A stretch of 6,390 nucleotides of DNA from contig JAPKYY010000677.1 of NCBI GenBank assembly GCA_026394095.1, positions 1 to 6,390 of the forward strand, given 5' to 3'. Both the position numbers and the translations under genes were made by a program. This document shows, one piece after another, positions 1 through 6,390 of the stretch (position 1 is its first letter; every line of letters starts with the position of its first letter). Origin of the DNA: Acidobacteriota bacterium (GTDB taxonomy: Bacteria > Acidobacteriota > Terriglobia > Bryobacterales > Bryobacteraceae). The notes below the pieces were generated by a model, which saw only the letters and a program-made list of their open reading frames with translations, ran no database searches and had not been told where the DNA came from.

Positions 1-589
1 CTCGCAGCGTCATCTTCAGCTTCAACGTGTCGGCCAATCCCTTGGTCTCAATCGTCATTGTCATCTCCATTAACTGCCCTATCAACCCGGACCCATCCTT
101 CAGCAACTGATTCCCACCCGGAACCGTAGACAGAAACTGGCTCATCATTCTCAGAGTCGGTGACGCGCCTGGCCCATTCTTTGCTGCATAGGCCAGAATC
201 TCTTTGGCCCCAGGTGCTGTCTCGCTCACCCAGAACTCCATCAGCGCATTGGAACTCATCCCCTTGTCCATGCCTGGAAAATTGAAACTCATCTGCAGCA
301 GGCTGGCGATTCCCTTGGCTTCAAAGCCAGCGATCTGCCTCTTTTCAGTCAATTGGTTTGAAGTCATCTTGAAAACTGCTCCCATCTGCTTCAGTTGCTC
401 CATAGTTGCCTGTGCCGCCAAATCTGCCTGGCCAGCCCCATTCTTGGTCCAGGTTTTCTTTGCATGATCGATCAAAATGGTCGTCTCAGTTCCAAATTCA
501 ATAATCTGGGTGGCCTTCCCATTACGAATCATCTGTCGGTCAACCGTTTGCAGAATCTCCGAGGAACAGTCCTTCATCGCGTCAGCCAT
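1..589 (-). CDS. Body of a secreted DUF4412-like hypothetical protein, partial at left edge and cut from its signal peptide by an upstream in-frame stop
   Basis: I do not recognise a characterised function. Reading the minus strand from ATG 589 gives 196 codons open to the window edge, so the C-terminus is missing. The N-terminal part has short beta-strand-like segments, including IIEFGTETTILIDHAKKTWT (about residues 30-49). A methionine-rich stretch follows, then the segment MEFWVSETAPGAKEI near residues 119-133. This pattern resembles DUF4412/LolA-like secreted proteins common in Acidobacteriota, but that is recollection of family style, not a search result. ATG 589 gives no signal peptide and has no clear ribosome binding site. 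The same frame continues upstream past a TAA into a signal-peptide leader starting at 703, which suggests the ancestral gene was 703 to beyond 1. Third codon positions look less GC-rich than in mqnC. It is either a pseudogene, a gene with a sequencing error, or a shortened protein started internally. Confidence 0.6.
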   Translation of the reverse strand, partial: MADAMKDCSSEILQTVDRQMIRNGKATQIIEFGTETTILIDHAKKTWTKNGAGQADLAAQATMEQLKQMGAVFKMTSNQLTEKRQIAGFEAKGIASLLQMSFNFPGMDKGMSSNALMEFWVSETAPGAKEILAYAAKNGPGASPTLRMMSQFLSTVPGGNQLLKDGSGLIGQLMEMTMTIETKGLADTLKLKMTLR

Positions 590-598
590 TGCCCAACT

Positions 599-703
599 TT
601 AGCCGACAACCTTGTCGTTGCTCTCGATTTCACAACGCAGCTGGTATCGAACATCGGCCAGAAGCGAGGCCGAAACCATCAAAAAGAGGAGAAAACTACG
701 CAT
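599..703 (-). pseudogene. Detached signal-peptide leader of the left-edge gene (34 codons, then TAA)
   Basis: Minus-strand ATG 703 opens a 34-codon frame ending in TAA at 601-599. It starts MRSFLLFLMVSASLLA followed by DVRY, a good Sec signal peptide: one Arg, an uninterrupted hydrophobic core, and a likely cut after Ala16. The frame is the same as that of the body at 589-1, with only Ser-Trp-Ala between the stop and the body's Met. A signal peptide with 18 more residues makes no sense as a stand-alone protein but fits as the N-terminus of the downstream body. A single base change in the stop (for example TAA from TCA, TAC or CAA) would restore one ORF of more than 230 codons. A weak AGGA lies only 3 nt before ATG 703. 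Confidence 0.6.
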
Positions 704-778
704 CAATCCTATAGACGCACCATAACCGGCAACAAGGTTCACCATCGCGACCATAATTTTCGCATCCTATTAGTAGTG
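704..778. promoter_or_regulatory. Divergent spacer between the left-edge gene and mqnA, probable promoter region
   Basis: This 75-bp gap separates two genes transcribed away from each other, so it should hold promoters for both. It is AT-richer than its surroundings. For the plus strand, CATAAT at 752-757 matches the bacterial -10 consensus at 5 of 6 positions and would put the transcript start about 15 nt before mqnA, but no good -35 sits 16-18 nt upstream. For the minus strand, TATAGG (4 of 6) lies so close to ATG 703 that the message would be nearly leaderless. The position of the gap is solid; the individual boxes are weak matches. Confidence 0.35.
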
Positions 779-1540
779 ATGCATCTCTCTGCGGTCAGCT
801 ACCTCAACTCTCGCCCCCTCGTTTGGGGCCTCATGTCCGGTCCACAAAGCGGCCAGGTTCAACTCGATTTTGACCTCCCCTCCGTCTGCGCCCAGCGTCT
901 GGCTGCCAAAGAAGTCGATGCTGGCCTCGTCCCGGTAATCGAAGCCGCCCGCCAGCACCTCACTCAGATCGGCTCCCTCGGCATCGCTTGCACTGGCCCG
1001 GTCCGAAGCATTCAGCTCATCAGCAAAGTCCCGATCCCTGAGATCAGAACCCTCGCCCTCGACTCTTCATCGAGATCCTCAGTCATGCTGGCCCGTATCA
1101 TCCTCGACCAGGGCTACAAAGTCACTCCCGAAACCAACGTCATGCCGCCAGACCTCCCCGCCATGCTCGGCAAGTCCGACGCAGCCCTGATCATCGGCGA
1201 TCCTGCCCTGCGCCTCGACCCCAACGCCGACGGCCTCCACTCCCTCGACCTCGGCGAGGAATGGTTCAAGCTCACCTCGCTACCGATGGTCTTCGCCATC
1301 TGGGCCGGCCACAAACAAGAGCCGGAACTCGCCAAGATCCTCGAAGCGTCCTATGAATACGGCAAGGCCCACCTCTCGGACATCGTAATGGCCGAAGCCG
1401 CAGAACGGAATATCTGGCCAGGCCTCGCTTTCAGGTACATCGACGACATCATCCAGTACGAGCTCACCGAAGATCACAAACGCGGAATGAAGCTCTACAT
1501 CGAAGAAGCCATGAAAATGGAGGAGAAGTACCCAGGATGA
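779..1540 (+). CDS. mqnA: Chorismate dehydratase MqnA (futalosine menaquinone pathway)
   Basis: MqnA removes water from chorismate to give 3-enolpyruvylbenzoate, the first committed step of the futalosine route to menaquinone, in the cytoplasm. The 253-residue product has the family hallmarks: N-terminal SAVSYLNSRPL (residues 4-14), AGLVPVIEA, the stretch around CTGPVRSIQLISKVPI, DSSSRSSVMLARI from residue 95, IIGDPAL (138-144), and DLGEEWFKLTSLPMVFAIW. These mark a periplasmic-binding-protein-like fold of usual or slightly short length. The frame is open upstream to 395, but that part overlaps the divergent gene and has no family similarity. ATG 779, or the GTG directly before it at 776, places the conserved SAVSYLN motif at the N-terminus as expected. 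No good Shine-Dalgarno sequence precedes it. The stop overlaps the start of mqnC, so the two are translationally coupled. Confidence 0.93.
   Translation: MHLSAVSYLNSRPLVWGLMSGPQSGQVQLDFDLPSVCAQRLAAKEVDAGLVPVIEAARQHLTQIGSLGIACTGPVRSIQLISKVPIPEIRTLALDSSSRSSVMLARIILDQGYKVTPETNVMPPDLPAMLGKSDAALIIGDPALRLDPNADGLHSLDLGEEWFKLTSLPMVFAIWAGHKQEPELAKILEASYEYGKAHLSDIVMAEAAERNIWPGLAFRYIDDIIQYELTEDHKRGMKLYIEEAMKMEEKYPG
1519..1524 (+). promoter_or_regulatory. Shine-Dalgarno sequence for mqnC inside the mqnA 3' end
   Basis: GGAGGA lies within the last codons of mqnA, 12 nt before the mqnC ATG at 1537. It is the clearest ribosome binding site in the window and supports the ATGA-overlap start of mqnC. Confidence 0.6.
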
Positions 1541-2571
1541 CCAGAGAACAGGCCCTCGACTTCTTCCACTCCGACGACCTCATCGCCCTAGGCATGCAGG
1601 CCGACGCCGTTCGCAAGAAATGGCATCCGGAGAACGTTGCCAGCTACATCATCGACCGCAACATCAACTACACCAACTTCTGCACCGAGTACTGCACCTT
1701 CTGTAACTTCTACCGCCCGATGAACTCCCCCGAAGGCTACATCCTTCCGAAGGAAACCATCTATCAGAAGATCCAGGAAACGATCGACCTCGGCGGCACC
1801 GGCGTTCTGATGCAGGGCGGCCTCCATTCCGAACTCAAGATCGAATGGTATGAAGACCTCTGTCGTTCCATCAAAGACAAATTCGGAGACCGCATCTGGC
1901 TCCATTTCCTCAGCGCCCCCGAGATCCTGAACATCGCAACCATCTCCGGCATCTCGATCTACGACACCATCGCCCGCCTCAAAGACGCCGGTCTCCAGTC
2001 GATTCCCGGAGCCGGTGCCGAGATCCTCGACGACGAAGTCCGCCACCGCATTGCCCGCCTCAAGTGCAACACAGAAGAGTGGATCGACGTCCACCGCACC
2101 GCCCACAAGCTCGGCGTCCGCACTACTGCCACGATGATGTTCGGTACCGGTGAGACCATCGAACACCGCATCAATCACCTCGAGCAGATCCACCGCCTCC
2201 AGGAAGAAACCGGCGGCTTTACAGCCTTCATCCCCTGGGCCTTCCAGCGCGAAGGCACCTCCCTCGGCCGCTTCGTCAAAGAAGAAGCTACTGCCGTTGA
2301 GTTCTTGAAGATGCTAGCCCTGAGCCGGGTCTACCTCGACAACATCTGCAACATCCAGACCAGTTGGGTCACCCCGGGCCTCAAGATCTGCCAAATGGGA
2401 CTTCGCTTCGGTGGCAACGATGTCGGCAGTATCATGATCGAAGAAAACGTGGTCTCGCAGGCTGGTGCAAACTACCACGCCAGCGAAGAAGACCTCCGCC
2501 GCCTCATCCGCGACGCCGGCTTCATCCCCAAACAGCGCGACACGCTCTACCGCACCTACTTCCTCAACTAA
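1537..2571 (+). CDS. mqnC: Cyclic dehypoxanthine futalosine synthase MqnC (radical SAM)
   Basis: MqnC is a cytoplasmic radical SAM enzyme that cyclises dehypoxanthine futalosine to cyclic dehypoxanthine futalosine, the third step of the futalosine menaquinone pathway. The 344-residue product carries the CX3CX2C iron-sulfur motif CTEYCTFC with Cys49, Cys53 and Cys56, preceded by RNINYTNFC. It also has the SAM-contacting GGTGVLMQGGLH (86-97), SIPGAGAEIL (from about 155), MMFGTGET and FIPWAFQREGTSL (from 231), and it ends in QRDTLYRTYFLN. MqnE, the related aminofutalosine synthase, also has a CX3CX2C motif, but GGTGVLMQGG, PGAGAEIL and FIPWAFQ fit MqnC better. The length is close to the usual 350-370. 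The ATG overlaps the mqnA stop by four bases (ATGA) and has a GGAGGA ribosome binding site, so mqnA-mqnC form one transcription unit. The downstream pathway enzyme MqnD and the hydrolase MqnB are not in the window. Confidence 0.94.
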   Translation: MTREQALDFFHSDDLIALGMQADAVRKKWHPENVASYIIDRNINYTNFCTEYCTFCNFYRPMNSPEGYILPKETIYQKIQETIDLGGTGVLMQGGLHSELKIEWYEDLCRSIKDKFGDRIWLHFLSAPEILNIATISGISIYDTIARLKDAGLQSIPGAGAEILDDEVRHRIARLKCNTEEWIDVHRTAHKLGVRTTATMMFGTGETIEHRINHLEQIHRLQEETGGFTAFIPWAFQREGTSLGRFVKEEATAVEFLKMLALSRVYLDNICNIQTSWVTPGLKICQMGLRFGGNDVGSIMIEENVVSQAGANYHASEEDLRRLIRDAGFIPKQRDTLYRTYFLN

Positions 2572-2575
2572 GCCC

Positions 2576-2597
2576 CTCGGTCGCCCCGGCGGCCGAG
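2576..2597 (+). terminator. GC-rich hairpin just after mqnC, possible terminator or mRNA 3' stabiliser
   Basis: Four bases after the mqnC stop, arms 2576-2584 and 2589-2597 can form a nine-pair stem (CTCGGTCGC with GCGGCCGAG, one G-U pair) around the loop CCCG. The stem is strong, but no T-run follows, so it is not a textbook intrinsic terminator. It may instead attenuate read-through into the transporter gene or protect the mqnAC message. Confidence 0.4.
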
Positions 2598-2736
2598 ACG
2601 CTCTGCGCCCCGCACGCATTCGCCACTCGTGCCGCCTCCAACGGCCCCAGCCCCCGCAGCATCGCCGCCAGACATCCGCCGCAAAAGCAGTCCCTCGCGA
2701 CACATACCCGAACCCAACTGCATTACGATAAGTAGC
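2598..2736. other. C-rich spacer before the transporter gene, no gene seen
   Basis: Together with the hairpin, about 165 bp separate mqnC from the probable transporter start. The plus strand is rich in C and CCG/CCC runs. Several frames stay open here only because stop codons are rare in such DNA. No conserved protein, tRNA-like fold or convincing -35/-10 pair was found. The last 20 bases before the TTG at 2737 become AT-richer, which is where a leader or promoter element would be expected. Confidence 0.4.
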
Positions 2737-4182
2737 TTGGCTACCGTAAATAACGACACCGCATTCTTCGGGCATCCCCGAGGCCTTTCCACACTCTTCT
2801 TTACCGAGATGTGGGAGAGATTCAGCTACTACGGCCTCCGCGCCATCCTCCTCCTATATATGGTCGCGGACCCATCCACCGGCGGCCTCGGATTCTCCAT
2901 CGCCAAAGCCAGCGCCATTTATAGCCTCTACGCTTCGATGAACTATCTGCTCGCCTTACCCGGTGGTTGGCTGGCCGACAAGTTCCTCGGTCTTCGCAAC
3001 TGCGTCCTTCTCGGCGGCCTCCTGATCGCAATCGGCAACGGCCTGATGTTCTTCCCCGGCCATGTCACCTTCTACTTCGGTCTTACCGGAATTGTCTTCG
3101 GTACAGGCTTGCTCAAAACTAACGCTTCGACCATGGTCGGGACGCTATACAGAGAGAACGACAACCGCCGCGATTCTGGCTTCTCGATCTACTACATGGG
3201 CATCAACATTGGTGCGCTAGTCTCGCCACTGGTGGTTGGCTATCTTGCCCAGAGAGTCAACTGGCGCTACGGCTTCCCGGTTGCATCGCTCTTCATGGTC
3301 ATCGGAATCATCCAGGTCTACCTGGGTTCAAAGAACTTCCCCGATCGCGTCTTCAAGGCCGTTCCTCCCTCAGACATCTTCGAGCAGAAATCGAACCAGC
3401 AATGGCTCAAGTACGGGCTCGCAACCATGGTTGCCATCGCTGCAGCGATCTTCCTGATCTCGCCAAGCGCTGAAGGCCTGGCCGATTCCTTCGGTGCCGT
3501 CCTCCTGACGATCGTTATCGCAGTACTGGGCTTCCTCCTCTTCAAAGGAAGCCCCAACGCCTACGAGCGCCGTCGCCTCGCGGTCGTCTGCATCCTCTTC
3601 TTCATCTCGACGCTCTTCTGGTCGAGCTTTGAACAGGCCGGTTCCACCCTGAACCTCTTCGCCGAACAAAACACCGTGGACCTTTTCCCGTCCACCTGGT
3701 ATCAGAGCTTCAACTCTGCCTTCCTCATCCCACTTGCTCCGGTTTTCGCCGCTCTCTGGATCCGCATGGGCGATCGCCAGCCCAGCGTTCCGATCAAGTT
3801 CACGATTGCTCTGATCTTCGTTGGCCTGGGCTACGTCTGGCTGATGTTCGGAGCCCAGATGACAACTGGCGGCGCGAAGGTGTCTCCGCTATGGCTGGTA
3901 GGAACCTACTTCCTCCATACAGTGGGCGAACTTTGCCTATCCCCGGTTGGTCTCAGCGCCATGACCAAACTGGCTCCGGCTCGAATGGCAGGCTTCATCA
4001 TGGGCGTCTTCTTTATGTCGATCGCCAGTGGCAACTACATTGGAGGCCGTCTCGCCAGCCTGTACGAGAAGCTTCCCCTACCGCAACTCTTTGGTGGCAT
4101 CGGTGCCTTCTGCATCATAGTGGCGCTGGTCTTCGCCTGCTTTGCCAAACCGGTCGCCCGCATGATGGAGTCTGAGAAATAA
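2737..4182 (+). CDS. POT/PTR2-family proton-coupled oligopeptide transporter
   Basis: This is an inner-membrane major-facilitator protein of the proton-dependent oligopeptide transporter family, expected to import di- and tripeptides with protons. From TTG 2737 it is 481 residues, normal for bacterial members, with at least 12 hydrophobic helices. The N-terminus FFGHPRGLSTLFFTEMWERF contains the family ExxER proton-coupling motif (Glu24, Glu27, Arg28) followed by FSYYG. Lys127 sits in GTGLLKTN, the PTR2 signature FSIYYMGINIGA begins at 149, EQAGSTLNLFA at 299, and GELCLSPVGLS at 397. An ATG at 2629 in the same frame would add 36 Pro/Ser-rich residues with no family similarity, so TTG giving MATVNNDTAFFGHPRG is preferred. 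No good ribosome binding site is visible before it. It ends three bases before the PSD1 gene, suggesting co-transcription. The substrate range cannot be told from sequence alone; the family also includes non-peptide transporters. Confidence 0.9.
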   Translation: MATVNNDTAFFGHPRGLSTLFFTEMWERFSYYGLRAILLLYMVADPSTGGLGFSIAKASAIYSLYASMNYLLALPGGWLADKFLGLRNCVLLGGLLIAIGNGLMFFPGHVTFYFGLTGIVFGTGLLKTNASTMVGTLYRENDNRRDSGFSIYYMGINIGALVSPLVVGYLAQRVNWRYGFPVASLFMVIGIIQVYLGSKNFPDRVFKAVPPSDIFEQKSNQQWLKYGLATMVAIAAAIFLISPSAEGLADSFGAVLLTIVIAVLGFLLFKGSPNAYERRRLAVVCILFFISTLFWSSFEQAGSTLNLFAEQNTVDLFPSTWYQSFNSAFLIPLAPVFAALWIRMGDRQPSVPIKFTIALIFVGLGYVWLMFGAQMTTGGAKVSPLWLVGTYFLHTVGELCLSPVGLSAMTKLAPARMAGFIMGVFFMSIASGNYIGGRLASLYEKLPLPQLFGGIGAFCIIVALVFACFAKPVARMMESEK

Positions 4183-4185
4183 GCC

Positions 4186-6390
4186 ATGAAGCGCCTGCTC
4201 TTCTTATGTCTCATAGGAACGATCAGCTGGGCTGACCCGGCGCAGATTCTCACTAAGCGTTGCCTCTCCTGTCACAACACATCGTCCAGGATGGGGAACC
4301 TGAGTCTTGCTACTCGCGCTGATGCCGAGCGAGTGCTGTCCGGGCGTCTTCTCGATCGTATAGAGAAGGGCCAGATGCCTCCGGGAGGCGGACTTCCAGC
4401 TCCAGAGCGCGATGAGCTTAAAGCGTGGCTGGCCGCTGGCGCGCCATGGCAAGGCACCTTGTCCGGTCGCCGAGACTGGTGGTCACTCCAGCCGATCCAG
4501 TCCAAGGGCACTTCTATCGATCAACACATCGAGGCAGGTCTTCAATCCAAAGGGCTGAAACTATCTCCTCCGGCGGATCGCCGCACCTTGATCCGGCGAG
4601 TCACCTTTGACCTTACCGGCTTGCCGCCAACGCCGGCAGAGATCGACGCCTTCCTCACAGATCGATCCAGTGATGCCTATGAGAAGCTGATTGACCGTCT
4701 ACTTGCTTCTCCTGCCTACGGCGAGCGCTGGGGTCGCCATTGGCTCGATGTGATCCGCTACGGCGAATCGCATGGCTACGAACAGAACCATGTTCGCCCC
4801 AACGCCTGGCCCTTCCGCGACTATGTCATCGGAGCCTTCAACCGGGATCTCCCCTTCAACCGTTTCATGATGGAGCAGATTGCCGGAGATGCACTTGATC
4901 CGGCCGTTGATGTCGCCACTGGCTTTCTGGTTGCTGGCCCACACGATACTGTCGGCAACTCAAACCTCGCAGCCACCCGTCAACAGCGAGCTGACGATCT
5001 CGACGACATAGTCAATGCAACCGCCTCGTCCTTCCTTGGGCTCACGGTTAACTGCGCCCGCTGCCACGACCACAAATTCGACCCTATCCAGCAAGCTGAC
5101 TATTACCGCATCGCCGCCATCATGAATGGCGTGAACCACGGCGAGCGCAGCATCGCTTCTCCAGCCGAGAAGGCGAAAAGAGATGAATTAGCTGGCCCGA
5201 TCGAGGCGCAGATCAAGGTTGCCAGGCAGAGGCTGGAAGCGCTCACCGGTCAGGCCAAAGACCAGCGCGGCTCAGCCGAGGCGGCTCTTAAGTCCCGCTA
5301 CCGCAATCCCGTTTCTCCCTTTGGCACCGAAGAAATCTTCGAGCCGATTACTGTGACCCAGGTGCGAATCTCAGCGCCTCTAGGCTTTCCTGGTGGCCTC
5401 GACGAAGTTGAAGTGTTCTCCCCCGATGGGCTGAACGTGGCCGCCAGCGCAACCATCAAAGTGAGTTCGACTCGCATTGCAGATGGCAATCCGGATGCTT
5501 ACCACCAGCGCCACTTGAACGACGGAAACTTCGATAAGCGGTGGTTCCCGGAAGGGAATGGCCCTGCCTTCATCACAATCGAATTCCCTAAGGCAACGCG
5601 CATCAACAAAGTTGCTTGGTCTACCGATCGTGTCCGTGCCTTCCAGGGCAAGTTTCAGCAGAATACGGTTTCCAACTACAAGCTGGAATTCTCACCCGAA
5701 GCCCTGAGCATTACAGGTGAGAATCGACTGCCACATCGGCCACAAGAACTCGATCGTCTGGTAACACTGGAAGCCCTCCCCGCACAAGAACGCGCTGAGT
5801 TCGCCGCGCTGGAACAATCGATCAAAGACCTTGAGGCCCAGCTCAAGAAGATTCCCGCATTGCCGATGGCCTATGCCGGTACCTTCAAGCAGCCTTCGGA
5901 ACCCGTGTTTTTGCTCAAGGGCGGCAATGTCATGCAGAGAGGGGAAGTGATCGTTCCCGCAAGCCTGAGTTCTGTCACGCACTCTCCCTTTACTGTTCCG
6001 CTGGAAGCACCGGAGAAGGAGCGCAGGCTCAAGTTCGCCGAGTGGCTTGCTGATGACAAGAACCCTCTCACCCCACGCGTAATTGTTAACCGAATTTGGC
6101 ACTATCACTTCGGTCGCGGCATCGTAGCCACTCCCTCCGACTTTGGCTACAACGGTGAGCGGCCAACGCATCCGGAACTACTTGACTATCTCGCCCAACG
6201 ACTGATCTCGAACGGTTGGAAGATGAAGCCTCTGCACCGCGAAATCCTGCTTTCGAAGGCCTACCGGCAATCGAGCGCACATATCCCCGAAGCTGCCAGG
6301 ATCGATTCTGACTCCCGTTTGCTTTGGCGCTTTCCGCCGCAGCGCCTCGATGCCGAATCGTTGCGTGATTCCATGTTGTTTGTCTCTGGC
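4186..6390 (+). CDS. Secreted PSD1-type cytochrome c / DUF1549 / DUF1553 protein, partial at right edge
   Basis: The frame gives 735 codons and is still open at the window edge. Domains in order: a Sec signal peptide (MKRLLFLCLIGTISWA, cut after residue 16); a Planctomycete-type cytochrome c domain with haem motif CLSCH (26-30) and probable axial Met64 in QMPPGGG; a DUF1549 (PSCyt2) domain, about 110-315, with FDLTGLPPTPAEID, YGERWGRHWLD and CARCHDHKFDPI (Cys290, Cys293, His294); a charged helical segment near 325-372; a discoidin/F5-8-type-C-like beta region, about 386-506, with LNDGNFDKRW at 445-453; a second helical segment near 530-560; LLKGGNVMQRGEVIVP around 577-591; and the start of DUF1553 from about 612, with NRIWHYHFGRGIV at 635. 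It should act in the periplasm or outside the cell. The function of the family is not firmly known; links to polysaccharide breakdown and electron transfer have been suggested. A DUF1501-family gene often follows such genes and may lie beyond the edge. The start is close to the transporter stop, and only a distant GGAG (4167-4170) precedes it. Confidence 0.92.
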   Translation, partial: MKRLLFLCLIGTISWADPAQILTKRCLSCHNTSSRMGNLSLATRADAERVLSGRLLDRIEKGQMPPGGGLPAPERDELKAWLAAGAPWQGTLSGRRDWWSLQPIQSKGTSIDQHIEAGLQSKGLKLSPPADRRTLIRRVTFDLTGLPPTPAEIDAFLTDRSSDAYEKLIDRLLASPAYGERWGRHWLDVIRYGESHGYEQNHVRPNAWPFRDYVIGAFNRDLPFNRFMMEQIAGDALDPAVDVATGFLVAGPHDTVGNSNLAATRQQRADDLDDIVNATASSFLGLTVNCARCHDHKFDPIQQADYYRIAAIMNGVNHGERSIASPAEKAKRDELAGPIEAQIKVARQRLEALTGQAKDQRGSAEAALKSRYRNPVSPFGTEEIFEPITVTQVRISAPLGFPGGLDEVEVFSPDGLNVAASATIKVSSTRIADGNPDAYHQRHLNDGNFDKRWFPEGNGPAFITIEFPKATRINKVAWSTDRVRAFQGKFQQNTVSNYKLEFSPEALSITGENRLPHRPQELDRLVTLEALPAQERAEFAALEQSIKDLEAQLKKIPALPMAYAGTFKQPSEPVFLLKGGNVMQRGEVIVPASLSSVTHSPFTVPLEAPEKERRLKFAEWLADDKNPLTPRVIVNRIWHYHFGRGIVATPSDFGYNGERPTHPELLDYLAQRLISNGWKMKPLHREILLSKAYRQSSAHIPEAARIDSDSRLLWRFPPQRLDAESLRDSMLFVSG

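Noticed and set aside
204..467. Plus-strand 87-codon ORF
   Set aside because: It lies antisense to the left-edge secreted-protein body, whose translation has better protein character.
395..778. Upstream extension of the mqnA frame to ATG 395
   Set aside because: The extra 128 codons lack similarity to MqnA, lie over the divergent secreted-protein gene, and the conserved SAVSYLN motif belongs at the N-terminus.
1588..2193. Minus-strand 201-codon ORF inside mqnC
   Set aside because: It is a shadow created by the GC-biased third positions of mqnC; the sequence is low-complexity (V, D, G, E rich) and has no recognisable family.
2364..2735. Plus-strand ORFs running from mqnC into the C-rich spacer (also 2465-2731)
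   Set aside because: They are out of frame with mqnC, rich in Pro, Arg, Ala and Ser as expected from stop-poor C-rich DNA, and have no start signal.
2629..2736. ATG 2629 as the transporter start
   Set aside because: It would add a 36-residue Pro/Ser-rich tail before the conserved FFGHPRG N-terminus; family members begin close to that motif.
2314..2775. Minus-strand 153-codon ORF across the mqnC end and spacer
   Set aside because: It spans the end of mqnC, the spacer and the transporter start, has Arg/Gly/Ala-rich low-complexity content and no recognisable motif.
4699..4944. Minus-strand ORFs within the PSD1 gene (also 5298-5489, 5692-6171, 5871-6071 and 6086-6280)
   Set aside because: All lie antisense to a continuous frame with recognised domains and have no family features of their own.

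Overview
The window most resembles the chromosome of a soil Acidobacteriota of the Bryobacter/Solibacter type. This is inferred from three things: the futalosine (MqnA/MqnC) route to menaquinone, a secreted Planctomycete-type cytochrome c (PSD1/DUF1549/DUF1553) protein, and GC-rich codon use with C strongly favoured at third positions. No taxonomic marker such as rRNA is present, so the assignment is tentative. No phage, IS, CRISPR, tRNA or rRNA feature was seen.

Layout. Positions 1-703 (minus strand) hold a secreted-protein gene that runs off the left edge. Its reading frame is interrupted by one TAA at 599-601, which separates a 34-codon signal-peptide leader from the remaining body. A 75-bp divergent spacer follows (704-778). 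On the plus strand, mqnA (779-1540) and mqnC (1537-2571) overlap by ATGA. After them comes a C-rich spacer of about 165 bp with a strong hairpin. Then comes a POT/PTR2-family proton-coupled oligopeptide transporter, probably starting at TTG 2737 and ending at 4182. Three bases later a large secreted PSD1-type cytochrome c protein starts at 4186 and runs off the right edge (735 codons visible).

How the genes fit together. MqnA and MqnC are two non-consecutive steps of the futalosine menaquinone pathway; MqnB and MqnD are not in the window. The transporter and PSD1 protein form a tightly packed second pair. They could be co-transcribed with mqnAC or read from a promoter in the 2572-2736 spacer. 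A functional link among menaquinone synthesis, peptide uptake and the exported cytochrome is not shown by the sequence.

No clearly new biological system is visible. The observations most worth checking are the in-frame stop in the left-edge gene, the non-ATG start and hairpin-bearing spacer before the transporter, and the two CxxCH motifs plus carbohydrate-binding-like insert in the PSD1 protein.
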